A stretch of DNA of 48,498 nt from Oscillospiraceae bacterium (GCA_017545185.1 JAFWQJ010000060.1:1-48498); one strand, 5' to 3'; positions 24,989-34,681 are shown, numbered from the stretch's first letter. Notes: generated by a model not told the origin, from the letters alone. Numbers and translations are program-made.

Positions 24989-26390
24989 GCTGCGCCTCCT
25001 TTCCGGCAGCCGCCTTTGCCGCCGCGCGCTCCTCCTTCAGCATCCGCACGATCTGCTTCGGCTTCGGTACGCTGCCGCGGTAAAGCAGCATCATCTTATA
25101 GACTCTGCCGGCCGTCCGCACAAGCAGCACAGCCGTCGCTGCCTGAATGACCAGCGCGAGCAGCAGCACCGGCAGGCCGATCTTGCCGCAGAGATAATTC
25201 GGGAATGCCGTAAAGACAGAGGTCACCGGGAACAGCGAGCAGAACAGATTGACCGCATCGTTCTCGAACATCGGGGCAAATGCGCCGCCGAGATATCCGG
25301 CCATCAGGAAGAACATGGTCAGGAAGCTCGCGGACTGGAGATCCTCCGTTTTGGAGCAGCAGGAGCCGGAAATGCCGCTCAGTCCCGCATACATCGCAAA
25401 CGCGATCACGATGCAGAGGATCAGCAGCAGCAGCGTCCCGCCGGAAATGCGGATCGAGGAAATATTGAACTGCAGGAAGCGTTCCAGCGTCGGCACGAGG
25501 AAGGAAAAGCCGCCCATTTTCCCCGCGATCAGATAGGAGATGAAAAAGCCGAGGCCGACGATGCCGAAGCCCGCAAAGATAAACAAGGCAACGGCAAGCA
25601 GCTTGCCCGCCAGCAGTGCCGTCGGGGAGACGCTGACCAGCAGCGATTCGACCAGCTTGGAGACCTTCTCCTCCATGCAGGTCTGGTTGACATGCGCGAT
25701 CGACATGGCGCAGATGATCACAAGCAGATAGCAGTATCCCATGTTCAGGAACACATGCGTATCCGTGCTGGATTCCTCCGTGCCGCTTTTGAACTCGCTG
25801 AGCTTCGCGACCTGTGAGACCGCGCTGCTCTGCACCGTCACGGCCTGCTCCTCGGTGATCGCCAGCGAATCGAGCAAAGACTGATGCAGTGCGCCCTCCA
25901 GCACATGATTCAGCGTTTCGGCGTCGGCACTTGTGACCTCGCCGTTTTCGCCGTAGACCGTCCGGAGCGTGAACTGATCCTTCGCGCCCTTCGAGGCTTT
26001 CTTCTGATCGGCCGCGCTGCGGAACAGCTCGACCGCATCCTCGCGGACAGCCAGCACCGCGGCGGCGGCATTCTTTTCTTTGAGCACCCGCTCGGAGAGT
26101 GCGTCGTCATCCTCATCCGTCTCAACGACCGTCAGTGCGGCATAGCGTGCATCCGCCTGTACCGCCGCGGCATTCAGCGGGAATCCGCTTTCATTGCGCA
26201 GATAAAGCGTATGGATCTGGGTCTCCGTGACCTCCTGCTCATGCCCGGAAAACAGCAGGATCGCAGGCATGGAACATACTGCCAGCAGGAACAGGATCAC
26301 CAGGAAAATGATGATCGAGGGCGTCTTGTAATGCTGCTGCACGGTGTAGCGGAAGACCGTCCCGATCCCGCGCAGTTCAGGATTCTTCAT
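24975..26390 (-). CDS. ABC-2-type transporter permease (NatB-like) 2
   Basis: A 471-residue paralogue of the neighbouring permease with the same layout: one N-terminal helix (IIIFLVILFLLAVCSMPAIL), a large external domain, then a helix bundle. The cytoplasmic motif TCMEEKVSKLVESLLVSVSP is present. Both the start and the end overlap neighbouring genes by 14 bases (with the ATPase gene upstream and permease 1 downstream), a repeated spacing that points to translational coupling of a fixed three-gene unit. Substrate unknown. Confidence 0.8.
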   Translation of the reverse strand: MKNPELRGIGTVFRYTVQQHYKTPSIIIFLVILFLLAVCSMPAILLFSGHEQEVTETQIHTLYLRNESGFPLNAAAVQADARYAALTVVETDEDDDALSERVLKEKNAAAAVLAVREDAVELFRSAADQKKASKGAKDQFTLRTVYGENGEVTSADAETLNHVLEGALHQSLLDSLAITEEQAVTVQSSAVSQVAKLSEFKSGTEESSTDTHVFLNMGYCYLLVIICAMSIAHVNQTCMEEKVSKLVESLLVSVSPTALLAGKLLAVALFIFAGFGIVGLGFFISYLIAGKMGGFSFLVPTLERFLQFNISSIRISGGTLLLLILCIVIAFAMYAGLSGISGSCCSKTEDLQSASFLTMFFLMAGYLGGAFAPMFENDAVNLFCSLFPVTSVFTAFPNYLCGKIGLPVLLLALVIQAATAVLLVRTAGRVYKMMLLYRGSVPKPKQIVRMLKEERAAAKAAAGKEAQHGKE

Positions 26391-27315
26391 GTACGTCCCC
26401 TACCTTTTCCACAAAGATCTCATGCAGGCTCGGCTCGCGCAGCTCAAACGCGATCAGCGTGATGCCCTGCTCAACCAGCGTTTTCAGCAGCGCATTTGCC
26501 TGCGCCTCGCCGGTCACGCGGCACTGATACGAAAAGCCGACGCTCGAGAGGATCGTCACACCCGCGGCCTCGATCAGGTCTTTCAGCTCCTGCTCGGCCT
26601 TGACGAACAGATTGATGCGGCCGTAGCTCTTTTTGATCTCCGCAAGATTGCCCTGCAGAACGGTCTTGCTGCGGCTGAGGATCGTCAGGTCGGTGCAGAA
26701 TTCCTCGATCGTCGCCATCTGGTGACTGGACATGATGAGGTACTTGCCCTTGTCGATCTCCTCATGGATGATGCTCTTGAACAGGTCGGTATTGACCGGG
26801 TCAAGGCCGGAGAGCGGCTCGTCGAGGATCAGCAGCTCCGGGTCGCTGAGCAGTGCCATCATCAGCTGGATCTTCTGCTGGTTGCCCTTGGAAAGCTGAT
26901 CGGCCTTCTTCGGCTTGACCGGCTTCTTGCCCTCCTGCTTCGGATAGAGATACTCCTCCGCTTCCAGCCGCTTCGCCCAGTATGCGATGCGCTTTTTCGC
27001 CTCGTCCTTCGGGACGCCGCGCAGCGCCGCGAAATACATCAGCTGATCCATCAGCGTGTTCTTCGGGTAAAGGCCGCGCTCCTCCGCCAGATAGCCGACA
27101 TTGCAGGTGCGGAGCGTCAGCGGGCCGCCGTTCCATTCGACGGTGCCGCCGTCCTTTGCCAGCATGTTGAGGATCATGCGGATCGAGGTCGTCTTGCCCG
27201 CGCCGTTCGTGCCGAGCAGCGCATAAACGCCCGGCTGCTCCATTTTGAAGCTGAGGTGATCGACGACGACCTTGTCGCCGTACTTTTTATACAGCTCTGT
27301 CACTGAAAAGCCCAT
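26377..27315 (-). CDS. ABC transporter ATP-binding protein (NatA-like)
   Basis: A 312-residue ATPase that powers the two NatB-like permeases. Walker A is GTNGAGKTTS (35-44), the signature motif is QLSKGNQQKIQ (about 137), and Walker B with its catalytic Glu is LLILDEPLSGLDPVN. The C-terminal ~80 residues form the extra domain common in NatA-type ATPases. The ATG at 27315 is preferred, with GGAAAGGAA upstream; the open frame extends about 66 codons further but is not conserved. It is first in the operon. Confidence 0.9.
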   Translation of the reverse strand: MGFSVTELYKKYGDKVVVDHLSFKMEQPGVYALLGTNGAGKTTSIRMILNMLAKDGGTVEWNGGPLTLRTCNVGYLAEERGLYPKNTLMDQLMYFAALRGVPKDEAKKRIAYWAKRLEAEEYLYPKQEGKKPVKPKKADQLSKGNQQKIQLMMALLSDPELLILDEPLSGLDPVNTDLFKSIIHEEIDKGKYLIMSSHQMATIEEFCTDLTILSRSKTVLQGNLAEIKKSYGRINLFVKAEQELKDLIEAAGVTILSSVGFSYQCRVTGEAQANALLKTLVEQGITLIAFELREPSLHEIFVEKVGDVHEES

Positions 27316-27529
27316 AGTTTTCCGTTCCTTTCCGCGTGCAGAATCGCATCCGCACAGATAGTAGCTATATTCTATCATAAAGCGCAGGAAAAGAAAAGAC
27401 CCGCCGTGCCGATTTATGCAGTTCAGCAAGGAAATCACAGGCGCTATACAAGTTTTTAGGGATAATCCCCGATTTCCGCAGGAAGAACGCGGAAATTTGT
27501 GCAAAAGCTTCAATTTTCCGCAAAATGCT

Positions 27530-27557
27530 TGACTGCCGCGCTGTTTTATGGGATAAT
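27530..27557 (+). promoter_or_regulatory. Promoter of the COG2426 gene
   Basis: TTGACT (27530-27535) and GATAAT (27552-27557) with a 16-bp spacer. The 286-base gap before it (27316-27601) otherwise holds the divergent upstream side of the ABC operon. Confidence 0.7.
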
Positions 27558-27601
27558 AGCAAAAGTATCTCTCATTTCAACAATCCGGAGGATTTCTGAA
27601 C

Positions 27602-28150
27602 ATGACGTTGCTTTCCGCATTTCTACTGTCCGGCGGCGCAGAGCGGCTGGCCGAAAAAATGACATCCCTGCTCGGCGGACTGCCGCCGATCCTGATCCCG
27701 TTCATCATCTCCATGATCCCGATTTTAGAGCTCCGCGGCGGCCTGATCGCGGCTTCCATTCTGGGGATCCCGATGTGGGAGGCGATCGGCGTCTGCGTGC
27801 TCGGCAACATCCTGCCGATCCCGTTCATTCTGCTGTTTATCGAAAAGATCCTCAACTGGATGGAGGGCTGCAAGATCGGCTGGATGCGCAAGCTGGCACT
27901 CTGGCTGAAGGCGCGCGGCACCGGCAAAAAGGCGGACAAGATCCGCAAGGTCGAGTTTCTCGGGCTGCTGCTGTTTGTCGGCATCCCGCTGCCCGGCACC
28001 GGCGCATGGACAGGCTCTTTGATCGCTTCGCTGCTGCATGTCTCCCGCAAGAAATCCGTTCCGGCGATTTTCCTCGGCCTGATCCTTGCGACGGTCATCA
28101 TGTGCATCGTCTCCTACGGCGGCCTGCAGTGGCTTGCCAATCTCTTTTAA
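27602..28150 (+). CDS. Small multidrug-export-like membrane protein (COG2426)
   Basis: A 182-residue protein with about four hydrophobic helices. The conserved segments ILELRGGLIAASILGIPMWE, LPIPFILLFIEKIL and FVGIPLPGTGAWTGSLIASLL match the COG2426/Sm_multidrug_ex family. The family name is historical and a drug-export role is not proved. The ATG follows CCGGAGGA. It is a single-gene unit with its own promoter and terminator. Confidence 0.8.
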   Translation: MTLLSAFLLSGGAERLAEKMTSLLGGLPPILIPFIISMIPILELRGGLIAASILGIPMWEAIGVCVLGNILPIPFILLFIEKILNWMEGCKIGWMRKLALWLKARGTGKKADKIRKVEFLGLLLFVGIPLPGTGAWTGSLIASLLHVSRKKSVPAIFLGLILATVIMCIVSYGGLQWLANLF

Positions 28151-28160
28151 TTGTATCATT

Positions 28161-28197
28161 CCGGCTGCATGACGCTTCTGTCTGCAGCCGGTTCTTT
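28161..28197 (+). terminator. Terminator downstream of the COG2426 gene
   Basis: A 9-bp perfect stem (CCGGCTGCA / TGCAGCCGG) with a 13-base loop, followed by TTCTTTC. Confidence 0.7.
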
Positions 28198-28301
28198 CAT
28201 GTTCCTGCCGTGCCGTGATTTTGCATAAATCGGATATCCGGCAGAACGGCATGAATGTAAAAACTTCTGAAAATTATGAAAGTTTCCGGCGAAAAAGAGG
28301 A

Positions 28302-28330
28302 TTTCGCACACTTTTTCCTGTATATATAAA
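28302..28330 (+). promoter_or_regulatory. Possible promoter of dgt-dnaG-rpoD
   Basis: TATAAA (28325-28330) lies 17 bp after TTTCGC. The -10 is reasonable and the -35 is poor, but it is in the right place for the operon. Confidence 0.35.
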
Positions 28331-28373
28331 CAGAAGCTGAAAAAACGCCCGTCTGACCGGAAGGAGTGATCCG

Positions 28374-29366
28374 ATGACGGTCCGTGAACAAACCGAAGCC
28401 TTTGAAGAAGCAATGTTATGTCAAAATGCCTGCCATGCCGCAGAAGCCGTCCGCGATGTGCCGGAAACGCTCTGTCCGCTGCGCACCGAATTTCAGCGTG
28501 ACCGCGACCGTATCCTGCACTCTGCATCGTTCCGGCGTCTGAAGCGCAAGACGCAGGTCTTTTTGTCCCCGATCGGCGATCACTACCGCACGCGCCTGAC
28601 GCATACGCTGGAGGTCGCGCAGATCGCGAGAACCATGGCAAGGGCCCTGCGCATGAACGAGGACCTCACCGAGGCAATCGCGCTGGGGCATGACCTCGGG
28701 CATTCGCCGTTCGGCCATGCGGGAGAAGCCGCACTGAACGACATCACGCCCGGCGGCTACCGCCACTACGAGCAGAGCGTCCGCGTGGTCGAATGCGTGG
28801 AAAAGGGCGGCAAAGGGCTGAATCTCACGAAACAGGTGCGCGACGGCATCCTCTGCCATACCAATATGATCTCGCAGACCCGTGAGGGCAATCTCGTCCG
28901 GCTGGCCGACCGCATTGCGTATATCAATCACGATATCGACGACGCGATCCGCGGCGGCATCCTGAAGGAAAGCGACCTGCCTGCGGACTGCACCGAGATC
29001 CTCGGGCATTCCAAATCCGCAAGGATCACGACGATGATCACATCCGTGATCGAGCACGGCGGCGACGTCATGGACATGATGCCGGACATCCGGCAGGCGC
29101 ATGATGCGCTGCACCGGTTCCTCTATCAGAATGTGTATTCCGGCTCCGCGGCCAAGACCGAGGATCACAAGGCGCAGGAGCTGATCCGCCGCCTGTATGC
29201 ATACTACGAGACGCATCCGGATCGGATGCCGGACGTTTACCGCATGATCGCAGAGCGGGATTCCGTCCCGCGCGCGGTCTGCGATTACATCGCGGGCATG
29301 AGCGACGACTACGCGATCAACGATTACGAAAAGCTCTTTATCCCGCGCTCGTGGGATGTGAAATAA
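28374..29366 (+). CDS. dgt: Deoxyguanosinetriphosphate triphosphohydrolase-like protein
   Basis: HD-domain phosphohydrolases of this family cleave dNTPs (dGTP in the type enzyme) to deoxynucleoside and triphosphate. The 330-residue product has the metal-binding set: the first His in RTRLTHTLEV (His77), the HD pair in GHDLGH (106-107) and a later Asp in VRLADRIAYINHDIDDA. The core segments RDRDRILHSASFRRLKRKTQ and GHSPFGHAGE are highly conserved. At this length it belongs to the shorter type 2 subfamily. The order dgt-dnaG-rpoD is common in Clostridia. Confidence 0.93.
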   Translation: MTVREQTEAFEEAMLCQNACHAAEAVRDVPETLCPLRTEFQRDRDRILHSASFRRLKRKTQVFLSPIGDHYRTRLTHTLEVAQIARTMARALRMNEDLTEAIALGHDLGHSPFGHAGEAALNDITPGGYRHYEQSVRVVECVEKGGKGLNLTKQVRDGILCHTNMISQTREGNLVRLADRIAYINHDIDDAIRGGILKESDLPADCTEILGHSKSARITTMITSVIEHGGDVMDMMPDIRQAHDALHRFLYQNVYSGSAAKTEDHKAQELIRRLYAYYETHPDRMPDVYRMIAERDSVPRAVCDYIAGMSDDYAINDYEKLFIPRSWDVK

Positions 29367-29498
29367 CAGCGTTTTTTCGCACGGCTGTGCGTATCCTATC
29401 AAGGCGCACCGCGATTTCATCTGTTTTTCGGAAAGCTGTCATGCAGCCCTTGCCGAAACAGCGTAATATCAGAATCAATACCGACAGGGGGTGCACAG

Positions 29499-31250
29499 AT
29501 GCTGCCGCAGGAATTTTTGTATCAGCTGAAACAGGCGAATCCGATCGACGCGGTCATGGGCAGCTATGTGCGGCTCGTCCGGGCGGGCTCTCTGCTGAAA
29601 TGCCAGTGCCCGTTCCACTCCGAAAAAACACCGTCCTGCGTGGTATATACGCAGAATAACAGCTTTTACTGCTTCGGCTGTCATGCCGGCGGCGACGTCA
29701 TCACCTTCATCATGAAGATCGAAGGACTCCAGTATATGGACGCCGTGCGGATGCTTGCGGAACGTGCCGGGATGCAGGTTCCGGAGCAGGAACGCGACAA
29801 CGGCGAAGCCAATATGCGGATGCGGCTGCTGGAATTAAACCGCGCCGCTGCGAAATACTATTATGAAAACCTGACCGGCAATGACAAGCGCGGTCTGCTT
29901 TATCTGAAAGAACGTGCCCTGAAACCGGAGATCATCCGGAAATACGGGCTCGGCTATGCCGGCGAAAGCTGGAACGGTCTGCTGGACGCGATGAAGCGCC
30001 TCGGCTATACCGATCAGGATCTGCTCACCTCAAACCTCTGCAGCCGCTCCAATAAGACCGGCAATCTCTACGACCGGTTCCGAAACCGCGTGATCTTCCC
30101 GATCTTCGATCTGCGCGGCAGCGTCATCGCGTTCGGCGGCCGCACGATCGAAAAGGGCGGCGAGCCGAAATATCTGAACTCATCCGATACACCGGTGTTC
30201 AAAAAAGGCAGAAACCTCTTTTCCATGAACTTCGCGAAGAAATCGCAGTCCAAGCGGCTGATCCTCGCGGAGGGCTATATGGACGTCATCGCGATCCATC
30301 AGGCGGGCTTTGAAAATGTCGTGGCCTCGCTCGGCACCGCGCTGACCGCCGACCAGTGCAGACTGATGCGACAGTATGCCGAAGAAGTCGTGATCTCCTA
30401 CGACAGCGACGCCGCGGGTCAGAACGCGACCGTCAAGGCGGTCAATCTGCTGCGCGCCGTCGGACTGCGGCCGAGGATCCTGCATATTCCGGATGCCAAA
30501 GACCCCGACGAATATCTCAAGAAATTCGGGTCAGCCTATTTCCGGAAGCTGCTCGAGGAAGCAGACGACGCCGTCACCTATGAGCTGCAGCGATGCCGGG
30601 ACGGCACCGATACCGCGACCGAGGACGGCGCGATCACCGCGCTGCATAAGGCGGTCGGCATTCTCGCAGGCATTGAAAATGAGCTGGACCGCAATGTGTA
30701 TCTCTCAAAGCTTGCGAAGGAATACGAGATCTCCCCGGAGATCCTGAAAGCGCAGGTCGGGCAGGAGATCAAAAAGCGCAGAAAGGGCGAGGAAAAACAG
30801 AAGTGGCATGCGCTGACGACCGCGCCGCTGCTCGCAGACCCGCTTAATCCCGATGCGGCCGGAAAGCTGAAGGAGGCCAAGGCCGAGGAGATGATCCTCT
30901 GTTACCTGTTCCGGCAGCCCGATGCGCTGGAGGACGTCCTGCGGCAGATCCGGCCGGAGGAGTTCGTCACCGACCTGAACCGCAGGATCTTTCTGCATCT
31001 GCGGGACAGGCTCCTGCAGGGTTATCCCTACGATCTTTCCCTCTTTTCCGACAGCTTTACGCCGGAGGAAATGGGCAGGATCACCGGCATTGAGGCCATG
31101 CACGCCGAGCTGGATATCAGCACGAAGGCCGTCACGGACTGCATCCGCATCCTGAAGGACAAAAAGCTGAATCCTGCACAGGCCGCGGAATCGAGCGATG
31201 ATGAATTTCGGGCAAACATCCGGAATCTTGCAAAACAAAAACGATCATAA
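29499..31250 (+). CDS. dnaG: DNA primase
   Basis: Makes the RNA primers for DNA replication. The 583-residue product has a CHC2 zinc ribbon (C37-P-F-H40 and C58-F-G-C61 in FYCFGCHAGGDVITF). The catalytic core follows, with a Toprim domain (LAEGYMDVIA at about 255; SYDSDAAGQ about 50 residues on), and then a C-terminal helicase-binding part from about 440. A GGGGGTG ribosome-binding site precedes the ATG. It is part of the dgt-dnaG-rpoD cluster. Confidence 0.96.
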   Translation: MLPQEFLYQLKQANPIDAVMGSYVRLVRAGSLLKCQCPFHSEKTPSCVVYTQNNSFYCFGCHAGGDVITFIMKIEGLQYMDAVRMLAERAGMQVPEQERDNGEANMRMRLLELNRAAAKYYYENLTGNDKRGLLYLKERALKPEIIRKYGLGYAGESWNGLLDAMKRLGYTDQDLLTSNLCSRSNKTGNLYDRFRNRVIFPIFDLRGSVIAFGGRTIEKGGEPKYLNSSDTPVFKKGRNLFSMNFAKKSQSKRLILAEGYMDVIAIHQAGFENVVASLGTALTADQCRLMRQYAEEVVISYDSDAAGQNATVKAVNLLRAVGLRPRILHIPDAKDPDEYLKKFGSAYFRKLLEEADDAVTYELQRCRDGTDTATEDGAITALHKAVGILAGIENELDRNVYLSKLAKEYEISPEILKAQVGQEIKKRRKGEEKQKWHALTTAPLLADPLNPDAAGKLKEAKAEEMILCYLFRQPDALEDVLRQIRPEEFVTDLNRRIFLHLRDRLLQGYPYDLSLFSDSFTPEEMGRITGIEAMHAELDISTKAVTDCIRILKDKKLNPAQAAESSDDEFRANIRNLAKQKRS

Positions 31251-31333
31251 GCTGTTCTGCTGCGACCGGCAGCAGATGACAGAATGTATATGCCTTAGAC
31301 TGCGCGGAGGCCCGCGCAAAGGAGGAACCGAAA

Positions 31334-32386
31334 ATGGCAGATGAAGAAAAGCGTCTCGATCAGATTCTCGAAAAGGCAAAGGCGAGCGGAAAGATCACCG
31401 TGGCCGAGGTGCAGGAGGCTTCCGAAAGCCTTTCTCTGGAGCCGGAGCACATCATGGAAAAGTGCTCTGCCATGCAGATCGAGCTGGTCGATGACGACAT
31501 TTCACTGGAGGACGCTTCCGATCCCGCCGTTTCGCTTGCAAACGACGAGATCTCGAACGACGACTCCGTCAAAATCTATCTCAAAGAGATCGGCAGGGTC
31601 GCGCTGCTGACCACGGACGAGGAAACCGAGCTTGCACGGAGGCTCGCGGACAATCCGCAGGATGAACCCGCACGGCAGCGGCTTGCGGAAGCCAATCTGC
31701 GTCTGGTCGTCAGCATCGCGAAGAAATATGTGGGACGCGGAATGCAGTTTCTGGACCTCATTCAGGAAGGGAATATGGGGCTGCTGAAGGCGGTCGATAA
31801 ATTTGATTATACCAAGGGCTTCAAATTTTCGACCTATGCGACATGGTGGATCCGGCAGGCGATCACCAGAGCGCTCGCAGATCAGGCCAGAACGATCCGC
31901 ATCCCGGTGCATATGGTGGAGAGCATCACGAAGGTGAAGAAGGTCTCCAGCCAGATCCTGCACGAGACCGGCCAGGAGGCCAGTCCCGAGGAGATCGCCA
32001 AAAAGCTCGAAATGCCGCTGGAAAAGGTGCTTGAGATCATGCGCATCGCGCAGGATCCCGTTTCGCTGGAAACGCCGGTCGGCGAGGAGGAGGACAGCCA
32101 CCTCGGCGATTTTATCCCGGACGATCAGGCGCCCTCTCCGGACGAAGCCGCTTCCAATGCCATGCTGAAAGAGCAGCTCAATGAGGTGCTCTCCACGCTG
32201 ACCGAGCGCGAAGCAAAGGTCATGCGGATGCGCTACGGGCTGGAAAACGGCAGGCAGCAGACGCTTGAGGATGTCGGAAAGGCACTGGGCGTCACGCGTG
32301 AGCGTATCCGGCAGATCGAAGCGAAGGCACTCCGCAAGTTAAAGCATTACAGCCGGAGCAAGAAGCTTCAGGGATATATCGACTGA
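31334..32386 (+). CDS. rpoD: Primary-type RNA polymerase sigma factor, copy 1 (RpoD/SigA)
   Basis: A 350-residue group 1 sigma factor that directs polymerase to housekeeping promoters. It contains a region 1.1-like N-terminus (residues 1-60), the acidic linker, and region 1.2-2 ([62 protein letters not shown]). Region 3 follows, then region 4 ([20 protein letters not shown]) recognising the -35. At the C-terminus it reads [14 protein letters not shown], where most SigA proteins have a RHPSRSK-like sequence. It is the first of two tandem homologues after dnaG. Confidence 0.92.
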   Translation: MADEEKRLDQILEKAKASGKITVAEVQEASESLSLEPEHIMEKCSAMQIELVDDDISLEDASDPAVSLANDEISNDDSVKIYLKEIGRVALLTTDEETELARRLADNPQDEPARQRLAEANLRLVVSIAKKYVGRGMQFLDLIQEGNMGLLKAVDKFDYTKGFKFSTYATWWIRQAITRALADQARTIRIPVHMVESITKVKKVSSQILHETGQEASPEEIAKKLEMPLEKVLEIMRIAQDPVSLETPVGEEEDSHLGDFIPDDQAPSPDEAASNAMLKEQLNEVLSTLTEREAKVMRMRYGLENGRQQTLEDVGKALGVTRERIRQIEAKALRKLKHYSRSKKLQGYID

Positions 32387-32444
32387 TGCGGAGTCACGGC
32401 AGCATCAGAAAGAAGAAGGGTAAATAAAGGGAGGAAACAATCCT

Positions 32445-33521
32445 ATGGCAGCAGATAATCAGAAGGTTGAGCAGCTTCTGGAGCGCATCAAGCTCAGCGG
32501 AAAGCTCCCGCAGAACGAACTGGATACCGCATTTTCCGAAATGGAATTCAATGATGAGGAGATCAGCCAGTTCTACGAGCAGTGCAACATGCTGAATCTG
32601 GAGCTCGCAGATGAGGAATTGCTCGATGACGATATTGAGACCCGTCTTGCGGAGGAGGATGCCATGTCCCTTGAGGGCGGCGCTTCCCCGGACGACCCGG
32701 TCAAGATCTATCTGAAGGAGATCGGCAGAGTGCCGCTCCTGACACCCGAGGAGGAGACAGAGCTCGCAAGACGGCTTGCGGATAACCCGAACGATCAGGC
32801 GGCAAAGAACCGTCTGTCCGAGGCGAATCTCAGACTGGTCGTCAGCATCGCGAAGAAGTACGTCGGACGCGGGATGCAGTTCCTTGACCTGATCCAGGAA
32901 GGCAACATGGGTCTGCTGAAGGCGGTCGATAAGTTTGACTATACGAAGGGCTTTAAGTTCTCGACCTACGCAACCTGGTGGATCCGGCAGTCCATTACGC
33001 GCGCGATCGCAGATCAGGCCAGAACGATCCGCATCCCGGTGCACATGGTCGAAACGATCACCCGCGTGAAGAAGGCTTCCAGCCAGCTGCTGCATCTGAA
33101 CGGCAGAGACCCCTCCGAGGAGGAGATCGCGGATTATCTCGATATGCCGATCGACAAGGTGCGCGAGGTCATGCGCATCGCACAGGAGCCCGTCTCCCTC
33201 GAAACGCCGATCGGTGAGGAGGAGGACAGCCATCTCGGCGACTTCATCCCAGATAACCATGCGCAGTCCCCGAACGATGCGGCCAATAACACCATGCTCA
33301 AGGAACAGCTCAATGAGGTGCTTTCCACGCTGACGCCCCGTGAAGCGGACGTCCTGCGGATGCGCTACGGGCTGGACAACGAGCCCCCGAAAACGCTGGA
33401 GGATGTCGGCAAGGCATTCAATGTCACGCGAGAGCGCATCCGGCAGATCGAAGCCAAGGCGCTCCGCAAGCTGCGGCACCCCAGCAGAAGCAAAAAGGTT
33501 CGGGATTACCTCGAACATTAA
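32445..33521 (+). CDS. rpoD: Primary-type RNA polymerase sigma factor, copy 2 (RpoD/SigA)
   Basis: A 358-residue group 1 sigma factor starting 58 bases after the first. Regions 2 to 4 are nearly identical to copy 1 in the DNA-contacting helices ([40 protein letters not shown]), so both should read the same promoters. The N-terminal ~85 residues differ much more. The C-terminus ([15 protein letters not shown]) is the canonical SigA ending, so this copy is the better candidate for the essential factor. The ribosome-binding site is GGGAGGAAAC. A lipoprotein gene follows 14 bases later. Confidence 0.93.
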   Translation: MAADNQKVEQLLERIKLSGKLPQNELDTAFSEMEFNDEEISQFYEQCNMLNLELADEELLDDDIETRLAEEDAMSLEGGASPDDPVKIYLKEIGRVPLLTPEEETELARRLADNPNDQAAKNRLSEANLRLVVSIAKKYVGRGMQFLDLIQEGNMGLLKAVDKFDYTKGFKFSTYATWWIRQSITRAIADQARTIRIPVHMVETITRVKKASSQLLHLNGRDPSEEEIADYLDMPIDKVREVMRIAQEPVSLETPIGEEEDSHLGDFIPDNHAQSPNDAANNTMLKEQLNEVLSTLTPREADVLRMRYGLDNEPPKTLEDVGKAFNVTRERIRQIEAKALRKLRHPSRSKKVRDYLEH

Positions 33522-33535
33522 CGAAAGGAATACTT

Positions 33536-34147
33536 ATGAAACTGATTTTCCGGATCCTAACCGGTGCAGCGGTTTCCGCGTGCCTGCTCTGTTTTGCGGG
33601 CTGCGGCAATAACGGCGGCACGGCCAGTCCCGCACCGGCGGCAGAGAACCAGTCCGCTGCCGAATCTGCGGCTGAAAGTGCCGTACCCGTCAAGGTTGAC
33701 CCCTCCGGCACGGAACTCAAGCTGAGTGAGATGACGCCCTCCGCCGTCAGAACAGGCGATGTGCTCACCGGCAGCGTCAACGTCACGGACGGCAAGATCA
33801 CTTCCGCTGTCTGCGGCTGCGAGATCGCCGGACAGAGCTATGCCGCCGATACCGAAATGCAGTATTATTCCGTCTATGACAGCGAATCGAACTGCTGCCT
33901 GTACGGCACGAATATTGAGAGCGAGCAGGCGGCTTTGCAGCAGCTTGCCGATCAGTGGAAGGACTATCTGAGCAAGAGTGCCGAGGGCACCGCAACGGAT
34001 GCGGATATCCCGAAGTCGCCGGTACAGATCACCGGCATTGCAGTTCCGATCAGCGATGCGCTCCGCAGTACATTCAGCGAATGGTACGGCGAAGGCTTTG
34101 ACTCGGACTGCGTGACCGATCACGTTTTCCTGGCCTATCAGAAGTAA
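33536..34147 (+). CDS. Lipoprotein of unknown function
   Basis: A 203-residue product with a lipoprotein signal: a hydrophobic stretch ending in CFAGC with the modified Cys at 23, followed by an Ala/Pro/Ser-rich spacer (about 24-50). The mature part is beta-rich with paired cysteines (VCGCEIAG and SNCCLYGT), suggesting disulphide bonds outside the cell. I do not recognise a family. It starts 14 bases after the second sigma factor and ends at a strong terminator, so it is the last gene of the dgt-dnaG-rpoD unit; this position is unusual for a lipoprotein. Confidence 0.65.
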   Translation: MKLIFRILTGAAVSACLLCFAGCGNNGGTASPAPAAENQSAAESAAESAVPVKVDPSGTELKLSEMTPSAVRTGDVLTGSVNVTDGKITSAVCGCEIAGQSYAADTEMQYYSVYDSESNCCLYGTNIESEQAALQQLADQWKDYLSKSAEGTATDADIPKSPVQITGIAVPISDALRSTFSEWYGEGFDSDCVTDHVFLAYQK

Positions 34148-34157
34148 CTTGATACAG

Positions 34158-34203
34158 ACAGCCCGAAGCAGGTTTCTCATGACCGGCTTCGGGCTGTTTT
34201 AAT
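34158..34203 (+). terminator. Terminator of the dgt-dnaG-rpoD unit
   Basis: A 12-bp perfect stem (ACAGCCCGAAGC / GCTTCGGGCTGT) with a 16-base loop, followed by TTTTAATTTTT. Confidence 0.92.
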
Positions 34204-34254
34204 TTTTGTGATTCGCTTCATTAATGCGCCTGCGCTGTCAAAGGGCTGCGATTC

Positions 34255-34681
34255 AAAGGGCTCCCGCCCTTTTGAAACCTGCGCGCTTCACTCGTCGCGA
34301 CCGGCGTCGCTCCTATGTTCAGCGGGCGGCTGCGAATCTCTTTGAGATTCGCTTGGAATAAAGTATCCGCTGCGCGGATGCTATTTAGAATGGGGGAAGC
34401 AGCCCCGTTCCGGGGGTACTTCCCCCAAGCACCTATCTTCCCGTGTGAGAACGCAGAGGAGTTTCGCGCTCTGCGGAGTGCGACGAGGGCTCTGCCCTCG
34501 ACCTGCAAGCCTTTGAAAAGGCTTGAGCGAAACTTTTGATATGGTTGCAGACCGTTCGCCTACCGCACGACCAGCAGTAAAAAAGGACGCCGATTTCGGC
34601 ATCAGCGCCCTTTTCTCATACACATAATGGGGTCTGGGGACTAGTCCCCAGCGGGGGCTTGGGGGCAGCGCCCTCATTCTA
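34255..34681 (-). repeat. Hairpin-chain dispersed repeat, copy 2 (inverted)
   Basis: The reverse complement of this segment matches copy 1 (13518-14076) block for block: the GGGGCTTGGGGGAAGTACCCCC hairpin region, CATTCTAAATAGCATCCGCG, AAGCCTTTTCAAAGGCTT and the GCGACGCCGGTCGCGAC end. It lacks the ~115-base palindrome module of copy 1 and has a different terminator stem at the same place. It begins at the stop codon of dpaB, in the same orientation relative to its gene as copy 1. Confidence 0.85.
34577..34612 (-). terminator. Terminator inside repeat copy 2, downstream of dpaB
   Basis: On the minus strand GGGCGC...GCGTCC forms a stem (one G-U pair) followed by TTTTTTAC. It occupies the same place as the different terminator stem of copy 1. 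Confidence 0.65.

Larger units (their letters stand above)
34148..34678. other. Gene-free stretch: terminator plus repeat copy 2
   Basis: These 531 bases contain the terminator of the lipoprotein gene and the inverted copy of the hairpin-chain repeat. No gene is seen. Confidence 0.7.

Noticed and set aside
34315-34539. ORF on the plus strand in repeat copy 2, similar to the ORF in copy 1
   Set aside because: Conservation is at DNA level across hairpins; it is a shadow of the repeat, not a protein.
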